From Actinernus sp. WN-2022 (Eukaryota; Cnidaria; Anthozoa; Actiniaria; Actinernidae): DNA of 64,000 nt. The stretch's first letter is position 1, and every line of letters begins with the position of its first letter. The notes beneath the pieces were generated by a model. That model was not told the DNA's origin. It ran no database searches and worked only from the letters and a program-made list of their open reading frames with translations. Made by a program: the position numbers and the translations under genes. The DNA is taken from the NCBI GenBank assembly GCA_030867875.1, contig JAOWCC010001501.1, forward strand, positions 17,823,524-17,887,523. Direction: 5' to 3'. Below are positions 38,301 to 50,300 of the stretch, one piece after another.

Positions 38301-41300
38301 CGAGATCTAAGAGTAAATCAATTTTTATTTAAACATATTTTTTAATTACGAGTTCACCCCATGAGCTCTATTAGCTCATCTAGGGGGCTCACACGTTACA
38401 CTTACAATACAGTATTATACAGTAAAGAGACGGACGTTACAAACTACAGACTATATGATAAAGAAATAAAAAATAAAAAAAGTGATTAGGTATGAAAACG
38501 ATTAGACTCTCTTATATAATACTGAACGTGGTAAAAAATATCAACATTTTCATCGTTGGTTAATAAGGAAGATCCAAATAGAAAAAGAACGATTTTTTGA
38601 GAGTCTGAAAAGCTCAACCATCTGTTTGAAACGATCCGACCAGCAGCGGAGAGCAAATTTGGTCTGAGGGCAGTATAGGTGGGACAGTGTAAAAAAAATT
38701 GCGATATACTTTCCTTACTAAAACCACAGCTACATGCAGGAGAAATCTTGATCCCAATCTTAAAGAGATAATAATTTAGAGCACATGCATCTACAAATGT
38801 AGTCGAAGTCTGGTATGAATTATAGAAGAATACCTATCAAGTGAGTAATCAAAAAGCTTAAAATAATCTGGGACATTAAATAGACTAACTAACGCTCTCT
38901 TAAAGGGACATAATGCATCAAGCAAACGAATTTCAATATCAATCTCATTCCACAACTTAGTAGTAAACGGGAAAAAAGATTTATTGTAACGTTCTGTAAA
39001 GAGTAATTCTAGTCAGTAGTAATCAGAGCGGCCCGCCCTAATCACGCTGATGCTTAAATACCGTAATAACACTACTTTATTAGTCATTCTAGTCTTCGTT
39101 TAAAACAGTCAGCTTAAAGGATTGGAAAAACAAACTGCATGTTATTAACGGGCCTCAAATGTTTCAAAATAAGTATTGGAGTAAATACGATGGTACTATG
39201 GAACAAACAACTTATGATATGATTGTCGATCTAGCTATCTATATGACCGTTTTGGTGTTTATATATGTTTGGTATGCTTCAGTTATTGAATGTTAACAAA
39301 GCTTTTTGCAATTTAAATGCCTATGTTAGGTTCCCTTGACATAAAAGGCTGTTACAACAGGACCAACTACATCTCAGAATGAACCCTAACCAAAAGATCG
39401 ATCTCGTATTTGAATGTAATAAAGTTTTTTTGACTTACTCGTGCACTGTACTGCAACTTAGCAACGTGGCATAGCTTCCACGGCCTCAAAGGATCATGGG
39501 ATTTTGTAGTCCGTTGTCAGTGTTTTTAAAAGTGTTCAGGGTAATGTATATTAGACTGGATTTTTCTTAATTCTTAACTCGGGAGTATGTATGGCGAACT
39601 AGCACAAAGCCTTGCATAACAACGTACAATAATAACGATTGCCAGTGATCAAATACAACTAATGTGGTTGAAGGTCATTTACAATATTTATTCGAGCTTT
39701 CTATACATCTGGAAGGGATTGTGGGAATTAATGGAGTCGCATACTAGCAGGAATGGAAAACGGAGAAAATGAGTTTACATGGCGAAATTACCATAACAGC
39801 TATTAAAATTTCAGTATTACGTTAATTGTTTTTATTGCCTGTAAAGGGTGGGTAGGGCCTAGGAACACGTCATTGAATACATTAATTCCAAGATTGACAA
39901 TTATGCCTGCGCAATGATTGAATATCGGTTTATAGATTGGTTCTTACATTTGTTACCGCAAATACACGATAGTCAGTATTAAATGTTCGGAGAAAATATG
40001 GATATTTAATTTATGGCGCGAGTTTAGTGCGCATGATACAATAAAACATTTAAAATGTATTCGTAGAGAAAGGAAATATGCCTTAATCAATTTCCATCAT
40101 AAGCAAGAAAGTGTAGAGAACTTCTATGCGTGAAATTTGCCCATAAGAAAACTCACTAGCTAATGACGTTACCAAAGTGCCTCATAGGTTACACAAATGC
40201 CCTATTCTTTCGATACAAAGATAATTCAAATATTTAAGCAACAATAAGTGCAATTGTTAAGATTTTGGTGTTGGTGGTAACGTCTGCCAAGATCATGTTC
40301 TACGATAAAGAAAGCACTCGATTACCTCTACAAAATAAGAGAAAATTAGCTTTCTTAAATTTCTGTCAGATGGGGAACTTTGGTAACCTGTAGGTCCAAG
40401 TTATGCAAAAAAATCCTAGGAGGAGGAGAAAATAGGGAAAACATTGAATATTTTACCAAATGGTAGCCAACACTATGGTGCAAATGTGTTCCACGTTTGA
40501 ATCTACCACATATAGTTGCAGCAGATTTACAGACGCTTTGTCTAAAATTAGATAAAATAAAAACCTTCAATTTCAGGTCAACATGCACCCTGCATAGAAC
40601 ACATGTACTACAGCAGCATATTCTTTGTCTAAAAACCGTTAGAGATGAAAAAGTTTCGTGGTAAGAAAGTGAATGGTATGCACTTTAGTACGCACTAAAA
40701 TATCCACCATTCCATGGGGAAGTCTAGTTTTACCATGTACAATTTAGCCTTACCACGACATAGGGCACTTTGGTAACATCTTTTGACTTCTTTCTTTAAT
40801 AAGATTTCGAGCTTGAATGCGTTGACGTTAAATTTCTTTACAAATCAAGATTAATATAAGAGTGTTACTATAATATGAGAAGGGAATATCACCTCTTTGT
40901 GTTTACAGAGATATCTTGCAAGAGAGACATGGTTACCATAATTCCCTACTTTCGATATGGAGAGAGAGAGAGAGATCTGCTAGCAGGCAATCTTGTTGCT
41001 GGCAGAAGCAGAGAACCAGTTCATGAGAGAACAGTGAACGAATTACAGCTTGTTTCAATGGGAAATTATTATCACGGCGGCTCTGTTGTCTAATTTTGTG
41101 TGAGTATAAACCTTGATCGATCCGGTGAATCCGAAAATCTTGGCGAAATCACTGTGTGAAAGCCCTTCAAAACCAGAGAGAGACCTGTTTCCACAAGTTA
41201 AACGCCGAACTGCCCTCAAAATGATTTTAGGAAATTGCTCAATTCTTTTCAGGTCAACCAAGTGGAGTTTCGTTGCATATAATATTTTGTTGACTATAAT

Positions 41301-44300
41301 ATTTACAGCTCTCCCATCCCTTCCGAACCGGCTGTCATCAGTACTATAAACAGAGAATACTAATAATTATGAAAAGAGAGGTTTCTCCCCTCGGTTTTAT
41401 TTTTCCCTGCAGAGAGAGAGAGAGATCATCTGCTAGCAGGTAATCTCGTTGCTGGTGCCAGAGAACCAGTCCAAGAGAGAATAGTGAACGAATAACAGCT
41501 CGCTTGAATAGGAAATTATTATCATGCAGTCACGGCGGCTTTGTTTGTCAAATTTCGTGGAGTATCAACTTCAAATGATCAACCCGGTGAATCCGAAAAT
41601 CTCGGCAAAATCACTGTCTAAAAGCCCGAATTCTGCCCTTCGAAACCAGAGAGAGGCCTGTTTCCACAAGTTAAACGCCAAAGCCCTGAAAATGATTTTA
41701 GGAAACTGTTCTTCAAGTGGAGTTTTGTTGCAAATTGTGGTCACGTAAGCCAGCCATGCTGTTCAAAAACCCAAATCGGCTCAAAGATAGTAGATACTTG
41801 AACTAAGCGCTAATATATCTTTACATATAAAGATTAATGGTCAGAATAGCTTGTGGACACAAACGGACAATTGTTTCCTTTCGTTGAGGACGAACGAGAC
41901 TGGCATCCACCAGAGAACTTACTGGCCACCTGAAATAAAACTAAAATTTGCATGACCAAATATTTAAAACACTTAAATAAGAAGCTCAATAGGAAGAGCA
42001 ATAAAAAAGGTTCAACCCAGTATGATTTTTTTGACGATAGCTGGAAGGATGGCAGAGATGTAGAGAAGATTAAAACCACTACCATAAAACTCTGGATTTC
42101 GATGCCATCGAAAATGGCTGCTATGCTATGTGAGTGCGCTAAGCACTGTGGGTGAGACGGCCCCTTTAAATATTAGAACCCCAAATTCTTGATCCTGTCT
42201 AGACACATTTGACACCTAGAAAACAATGGCTTTCTGCACACTATATTTCAATCTTTTACAATGTAAAAGCCTAAAAGTATATTGGTTACACTATTTCTAG
42301 TTCATTCTAATTCTCGCTTCCAGAAGTGCAGTTCTCAACATCTGCGTGCTTCTTGTATTTCAGCCAAAAGTGTGTCAAACGCATTAATTTCCTTCATTTT
42401 GAAATTTCCCCCCCCCTTTTGCATTAATTTCCTTTATCCGGAAGGAATTTTCCCTTCTATTCGTGTTAATTTAAGTCGCATTAATAACAAATACCTTAAT
42501 TAACACGAGCGTTAATTTCCTATAATAAGGTATGTTATACTTTTCATCAAAATTTCAGAAAATTGTTCAATAATTAACAATTATTATTTTATATGTACAT
42601 TTATTATATGACTATGATGTAATTTTACCATATTACAGTGTGTAAGCCACAAAAGCAGACTGATAAATTATGCATATGATGTACACCATGTACTTCAATC
42701 TTTTGAGAAAAGTAGCTGATACATTATTTTGTTTGGTAAGCCAAAGTACATACTGTAGTCATGTCAGTTGTACATTTGCAAATGATCTCACTAGCACTGG
42801 ATCTTGCGAACCCTGTTACTAATTCTAGCTGCTAATCAACCATTTATTTAATACTGGTTTAAGACCGCAACATGTTCCTCACCTTGTACACTTTGTGCCA
42901 TTAAAAGCTGCCCGGATGTTACAGTAGACACAACAGGATGGCTGAAAAACATATAGTTAGATTAGTTTCATGTTATGAAAACATGTTATTTTAAAGTGTG
43001 ATTACTGAAACCGGATGGAGCCACTTAGACAACGAGAACCTGCAATCACATTCATTTGCAGAATGAAACCAAAGCATTCCAACTTACAGTTATTTGAGAC
43101 AGTGTTGAGTACAAGACAACAGCGTTTCAACTTGCTCAAGCTTTAATTGATCCAGTAAAAGGCACATTTGGTGGACTAGTGTTGAAGTTGCATAAAGTCT
43201 TTTGAATGAAGAAAATCACATGGATGTGCTAGGATTTGTATTTTGGAATGCTTTGTTTTTGTTTTGAAATGTGTTTAGTTCTCATTGTCTAAGGGGCCCT
43301 TGTTTCAGTAGTCACACTGTAACTACAATGCCATATAATATAACTATTTAATATATAATTATCAATGAAATACCAGTGTATATTTCTTTCTAAAGTGAAG
43401 TGATATCTTCACATCTTCATGTGAACATAATTTTTATAAGATATAAATGATAATATAAACTTCACACATGAAGATATCAGTTCTGAACACTTCAGCGCGT
43501 TCAGAACTGCGCGGCTCGGCTTATTACTCGCAATTCTAAATTGAGCCATATACATTGTGACACCAGTTGCTGCCAGTAGAGAAACACTGGCTGCCAGTAG
43601 AGAAACAAATAATAATATTTTTAACTTCTTCTCATTACCTATAAGGCTCTCAATGGCTTAGCGCCATCATATATTAATGATATGCTTCATACTTATGTGC
43701 TTAATCGCAACCTAAGGTCTGCTAGAAAGTACCGGTACCTTTAAATTGTACCACCCTCAAACCTGAGGACATATGGGGACAGATCTTTTTCTGTTGCTGC
43801 CCCAAAACTCTGGAATGGACTTCCACTAGATCTTAGATGTAGTTCTACAGTAAATATTTTTAAATCTCGTCTAAACACTGTCTCATATTTTTTAGGAAAA
43901 CGTATTTGTAAATATTTGTTTTTGTTTTTAATGTATTTTAACTATCTCTGTATTTCCTTTTTAATTTTTCAACAATGTAAAGCGCCATTGAGCATTTAAT
44001 GGATATGGCGCTATATTAGTACACTAGTATTATTATTATTGAAAATATGACTGGCTTTCAAAGATTTCTAGCCTTTTTAGTAAGAGATTGGAACTGGTAT
44101 TTCATCGATAATTATATATTAAACAGAACATTGCATGGCCGCTTGGAGATACAAATTAATTTTTATCTTCTCGTGTTGATGAAATATATCTTAGTTTACT
44201 CGTTTGCTGTGCTCACTCGTAAGACATTTCATCAACACTCGGAGATAAAAATATGTATCTCTGCACGGCCATGTAACATCCTCTATAGCAGATAACAAAA

Positions 44301-47300
44301 ATAATAAGCCAGGGCTGTGTGCAATAAGGGCATACTACATATCACTAAGTAACTCCTGATCACATTCTAAATTCTCTCTTAGAAAACAAAGAATTTGAAG
44401 GAAAATTTAGAATGTGATCAGGAGTCACTTTGAAAATTTAAAAATGTCCTTGCCATAGTGTCCCCCCTGGTGGAAAACTTGGACAGGATCCTGACAGGAT
44501 CTTGCATAGGATCCTAGTTAGGATCTTGTTTAGGATCCTGTAGGATCCTACAGGATCCTACAGGATCCTACTCAGGATCCTGAACGATTTCCTGTAGGAT
44601 CCTGGGCTATTTCCTGTAGGATCCTGGGCTATTTCCTGTAGGATCCTGGGCTATTCCTGTAGGATCCTGGGCTATTCCTATAGGATCCTGGGCTATTCCT
44701 GTAGGATCCTGGGCTATTCCTATAGGATACTATAGGATCCTGGGCTGTTCCTGTAGGATCCTGGGCTATTCCTATAGGATACTATAGGATCCTGGGCTAT
44801 TCCTGTAGGATACTGGGCTATTCCTATAGGATCCTGGGCTATTCCTGTAGGATCCTGGGCTATTCCTATAGGATCCTGGGCTATTCCTGTAGGATCCTGG
44901 GCTATTCCTGTAGGATCCTGGGCTATTCCTGTAGGATCCTGGGCTATTCCTGTAGAATCCTGGGCTATTCCTATAGGATACTATAGGATCCTGGGCTATT
45001 CCTGTAGGATCCTGGGCTATTCCTATAGGATCCTGGGCTATTCCTGTAGGATCCTGGGCTATTCCTATAGGATACTATAGGATCCTGGGCTGTTCCTGTA
45101 GGATCCTGGGCTATTCCTATAGGATACTATAGGATCCTGGGCTATTCCTGTAGGATACTGGGCTATTCCTATAGGATCCTGGGCTATTCCTGTAGGATCC
45201 TGGGCTATTCCTATAGGATCCTGGGCTATTCCTGTAGGATCCTGGGCTATTCCTGTAGGATCCTGGGCTATTCCTGTAGAATCCTGGGCTATTCCTATAG
45301 GATACTATAGGATCCTGGGCTGTTCCTGTAGGATCCTGGGCTACTCCTGTAGGATCTTGGGCTATTCTCTGTAGTATCCTGGGCTATTCCTGTAGGATCC
45401 TGGGCTATTCCTATAGGATACTATAGGATCCTGGGCTATTCCTGTAGGATACTGGGCTATTCCTAAAGGATCCTGGGCTGTTCCTGTAGGATCCTGGGAT
45501 ATTCCCTGTAGTATCCTGGGCTATTTCCTGTAGGATCCTTACACCCAAATCGTATACCATAGTTGTCATTAAACATAAAAATAACACAGTAATTATTGTT
45601 TTAAAACTCCATGTATAGTTTATTATAAATAGAAACATGCATGTAAGTGAGTTACAATGTACATGTATCATTACAATCGCCAGACAGTGAAATACTCCTA
45701 TTTCTATAAATAAGTTAAAAGTATTCATTTACAATACACACTATAAAGAAGTTATTGCTTAGTGAATCAAAATTACAGAGTTGAGACTTAATATGTAACA
45801 AAAACTGCATCTAATGGAAAATGCAGGAATTCCATCACCTTATTTGGACTTCAGTGACTTTTGAGATGAAATTTGAGCTTTTGAATCTGACTAGATAGAT
45901 AATCTTAGCTAGTAAAGCGAAATGTTGTACTGTCAAAACATTTACAAGTGATCAAAAAGGTATACTGTCATAGTTGTTTATAATTTCATATCAATAAACC
46001 TACCCACACTGAACTATCAAAGAACACTGAATGAGTTGTTGCTGCATAAATCGTTCAGGGCCACTTTTCAAGCCGGATCTTTATTTGCTAGGGAGTGAAT
46101 CTAGGCTATGAATAAACATTACATGCAAGTGCACTATGAACCACGAACATGATGGCCGTTCACCCAAGCAAATGGGGATCCTCGATAGTATACCTTGAAA
46201 ATAACTGCATCTTTGGCTTACTGACCTCACAAAAGAGCTGGCTTGAAAAGTGGCCTGCTGTGATGTGTGTTGGTTTTGAAATTATAAACAACTATTATGT
46301 TTTGACAGTCGTAGGAAAAATTCGCTTGACCGGGCCGAGCCACGAAAGAACGAAGCAGACAAGCTACCGACACACACTAAATAGGCTTGAATCACTGCCA
46401 AGCAAGCGAGCAGCCTTGGTAGTTATATTCCTTGAAAAGAACTCTGTTGTTCGCATTCGGCTTCTGAGAATTGCAACTAATTTATGCATCGTGAAACAGC
46501 TATCTGCTACGTCATCAGTATGAAATTTTCTGCCTCGTTGCCCGACGTCTCTTTTGCGAGTGGGGGAGTGATAAGAGTCGGCTGGTTTCCCAGGCTATAG
46601 ATTTTGGAGAAAATCTAAAAACCACTGAATGTGCTTGGAATACACAGTTATTTTCAGCGATTTTGAAATGAACTGAGGAACCTTGCACATGTACATGTAC
46701 ATGTGTAGATGTATGTGGAGTGGATAAGATGAAAGCAAGAACGACTAACAAATTGTATGAAAAGAGAACAACTACATTGTATATACAGGTGTAACACCTT
46801 AACATAGCCTCTTTAAAATCTAGCTTAGGTTTGGAAAAAAAAGTAACAGAGTTAATAATGAATGTTCCATGCCATTCTAACTTTTTAACTTTTAGTTTAT
46901 TACATAAATTATAGCTATAGGTTTTACAAACTATACATTTTTAATAAAAATGATTGTGATCTTCACTCACTACTTGGCAGTCAACTTTTCCCTGATTATC
47001 TTTCATTGTTGGTGATAATTTCAAGAATTAACCCTTTAGCCCCAAGGGTGATCAAAGGGAAGCAGGCAGATCATGAGTATTTGGAGTTGATCAAAATGTA
47101 TCCAAATGTATAGAGAAAAGAATTTGAATTTCACTTTTGGGGCTGGAAGGGTTAAAAACTTTGGTCCTTGATCTTTAATCCAAAACCTGTAAAAACAATT
47201 AACCACAATAAGAATTACGATTTAGATGAGTACGGTGGTGTATAAAGTCCCGTGCGGTTTGCCAACCGGAAACCGACAAATATTTTTATACATCCTACAT

Positions 47301-50300
47301 GTACTTCCGTTTCTACCAAAATAACTTCGGTTTTGTGGCTGATTGTGTTGAATAGGGTATTGAGAAGCACTCCAACATCAAACATTCTAGAATGATAAAG
47401 TTTGAAAAGGGATTGATAAGACCTGGGACACGAAAATGTGAATTTTGTCGTTCCAAAAAGGCAAAATGTTTGAATTACTAGTACAGTGAATCTCAATGAA
47501 GTCCATCTCAACTCTTGAAGAAATTTCGATTGGAATCGTAAACTTCACTTGACCTCTTGGAAGCTTTCATAAATAGTTTCTTCAAATATATCTTGGAATA
47601 TATTCAAGTACACTGACTACAGATCAGAGTATACAGGGCTAGTAATAGTATAGGCCATAGCAATTCATCTTTTAGTGTGAGCAACATGAACAAATTAACG
47701 AACCTAACATAAACTTCTGCTCACCATTTCTTCAGGAATTCATCTCTTCCAGAACTGAAACTGCCTCTCACTTGGAGCAGTTATTATTATCTTTCATCTG
47801 ATGAATATTGGCATTGAAATGCTGTTGAAATGACCTTCTAAGCGAGTTTAAAACTCCAGCAACAAAATGGCCTCTTGGCTTCTTGCTATTTGAAATGTGC
47901 AACCGTTACCAAATATGGATATAGACTTGGTTCTAGGCCACTCGGTTGAAGCACAGGCAGCCCAAGCCAAAACGATTATAGAATTGCCTCAAACCAAAAA
48001 TAAACACATCAGTGATGAACAGGAACAACTTCTTAACACTTTATTTCCTCTTTTACTACAGTTTCAGATTTGTTCTAAAAAAATCCCATAACATTCCTTG
48101 TAACAATCATTAGCTTGGACTGCCTGTGGTTAAAGTGGAACTTTGTCTCTTCCATGTTTATATTCAAATTTCTCAATGAAAGCACACTTTTAAGGGGCTG
48201 GATGAAAATATTTTGCTTAATTAAATAATGGGAATTTGTTTTTGGACAAGCCAGCCTACTTGGTGAGTAATATAAAATCTTTAGTCTAAAACAACCAGGA
48301 GAAGTCATCGTTATGTTAGAGCTTTTTTTATCCTTTCAACAACAATTAACATCCGTAACTGATCATTAATTACAGGGGGGAGCGGGGCTGGCTGGTGAAA
48401 AAAGGGGGTGGGTCCCCAATTTTAATGCAGAAAATTAGGGGGGCATAGTAAGCTAGAGTGGAAATCATTGGGGGGAGGGGTCATCAAAAATTGAGCATGA
48501 CATTTTTCAGTTAATTCTTATAAGGATTATGTTCCGATCCTAGAAAGATTATATAATTTTTCAAGAATTTGCTATGTCATAGGAATCCTACTTAATAATT
48601 ATGTAGGATTCCTATTCAATTAGGTGCTGCATGTAACTATGTACATGCATGTACATGTAGGTCCTATTCAAGATGCTGTTCCTATGTAGGATCCTATTCA
48701 GGATTATGTTCCTATATTTTTATTATGTAGGATCCTGTTCCTACATAGGATCCTATTCAGGATGCTATTCCTACATAGGATCCTATTCAGGATTATGTTC
48801 CTATGTAGGATCCTATTCAGGATCCTATTCCTACATAGGATCCTATTCAGGATTATGTTCCTATGTAGGATCCTATTCAGGATCCTATTCCCACATAGGA
48901 TCCTATTCAGGATTATGTTCCTATGTAGGATCCTATTCAGGATCCTATTCCTATGTAGGATCCTATTCAGGATCCTATTCCTACATAGGATCCTATTCAG
49001 GATTATGTTCCTATGTAGGATCCTATTCAGGATCCTATTCCTACATAGGATCCTATTCAGGATTATGTTCCTATGTAGGATCCTATTCAGGATCCTATTC
49101 CTACATAGGATCCTATTCAGGATTATGTTCCTATGTAGGATCCTATTCAGGATCCTATTCCTACATAGGATCCTATTCAGGATTATGTTCCTATGTAGGA
49201 TCCTATTCAGGATTATGTTCCTATGTAGGATCCTATTCAGGATCCTATTCCTACATAGGATCCTATTCAGGATTATGTTCCTATGTAGGATCATATTCAG
49301 GATCCTATTCCTACATAGGATCCTATTCAGGATTATGTTCCTATGTAGGATCCTATTCAGGATCCTATTCCTACATAGGATCCTATTCAGGATCCTGTTC
49401 CTGTTCAGGATCCTGCTCAGGATCCTGTCCCTGTGTAGGATCCTACAGGATCCTACAGGATCCTACAGGATCCTGTCCAGGTTTTCCACCAGGGCCATTC
49501 CTACTCAATTTACCATGTGATAAATTAAAGTAAAAGTAGATTGCAGACTTAGGGCTAGATATTCAAAATATGAACATTGATACAATGTCAGTATACATGT
49601 ACAACATTGTCGATTGTATATTAATTTCTGTTTATTAAAACCATTTCCTATTTCATTTCCTCCTGCTTGGAATTCACATATACATGTACATGTATTTATT
49701 TATTGTAAAGTAGTGTTTATGTAGATGTATACATTTGAAAACATTTCTTTGTTTGGGCCATAATTACATGTGTACATGTACATGTATTTGCTTTAAAACA
49801 AATGTTTATAATCCCAAATTGATTCAGTAAAATCAACTAGTAAATGTATTATACTAGAAATGTTACATACATGTACAAATTATTGTATATTAATACACCC
49901 GGGGGAAATAACTCTTCTTTTTTTTTAAGTGATAGGGATGATCGACCAAGGCATACCTTTTAGAGGGTCGTAGCCGTCGTCCCCGTACCATTTAGGGGGT
50001 CCTTTGATAAAAGCTAATTATGCAACACAAGCCTGTACCTTTAGAGTGTCATAATTTCATTTCTCAAACTGATAGACAAGTTTAGTGTTTGACGAAGTTA
50101 GATGTATTTTTACTGTGCTTGTGAGTACTAAACACAATTATTTTTATTAATAGATGTTATAATTATGGTTTTACTGGGGTCAAAATCATTTTGACTTTCT
50201 AGGCTCTTTGAATTTCTGTGTACCACCTTTTAGGGGTCATTTTTGAACTAGGGATATTACGTGTACAGCTCTGTAATTAATGGTTCATTAAAAATATTAA

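Larger units (their letters stand above)
31922..42165. mobile_element. 10.2 kb TTAA-flanked composite element
   Basis: Termini AGGGGCC(A/G)TCTCACCCAC, AGTGCTTAGCG are inverted at 31922 and 42165, with TTAA on both sides (31918-31921, 42166-42169). The cargo includes a GA tract, a GGGCACTTTGGTAAC minisatellite, a TTAA MITE, a tyrosine-recombinase retroelement, a LINE fragment and a ~450-bp duplication. A short open segment from ATG 32059 (MDDLDETNIIVPYKLNVKST, KCYTAVLGC) could be a transposase first exon, but is unproven. TTAA plus 5'-AGG ends suit Kolobok; the superfamily is an inference. Confidence 0.6.
31786..42534. mobile_element. Outer inverted-repeat element, split by the 10.2 kb insertion
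   Basis: ATTACCTTATTACAGGAAAT, TAATGCTC at the left is inverted at 42508-42534 (GAGCGTTAATTTCCTATAAT, AAGGTAT). Both flanks are rich in CATTAATTTCC/GTTAATTTCC words. Removing 31922-42165 would leave an element of about 500 bp. Confidence 0.55.
44466..49494. mobile_element. 5 kb unit bounded by inverted termini and terminal satellites
   Basis: CCTGGTGGAAAACTTGGACA, GGATCCTG at the left is matched inversely by CAGGATCCTGTCCAGGTTTT, CCACCAGG at the right (one mismatch). Just inside each end is a GGATCC-rich tandem array (44515-45537; 48660-49480). The two arrays have different units. The middle is low in coding content. A foldback-transposon-like organisation is inferred; no target duplication was identified. 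Confidence 0.55.

Noticed and set aside
41870..41925. Plus-strand peptide FVEDERDWHPPENLLAT recalling a chromodomain end
   Set aside because: Only about 20 codons, no upstream chromodomain residues and no clear acceptor.
46149..46523. A 124-codon plus-strand frame
   Set aside because: Its start lies inside a foldback arm, composition is not convincing, and I recognise no motif.
48673..49533. Open frames of 286, 252 and 196 codons rich in Gly-Ser-Tyr or Leu-Phe-Arg
   Set aside because: They are produced by the 60-bp GGATCC satellite, which lacks stops in three frames; no start context, splice support or non-repetitive sequence.
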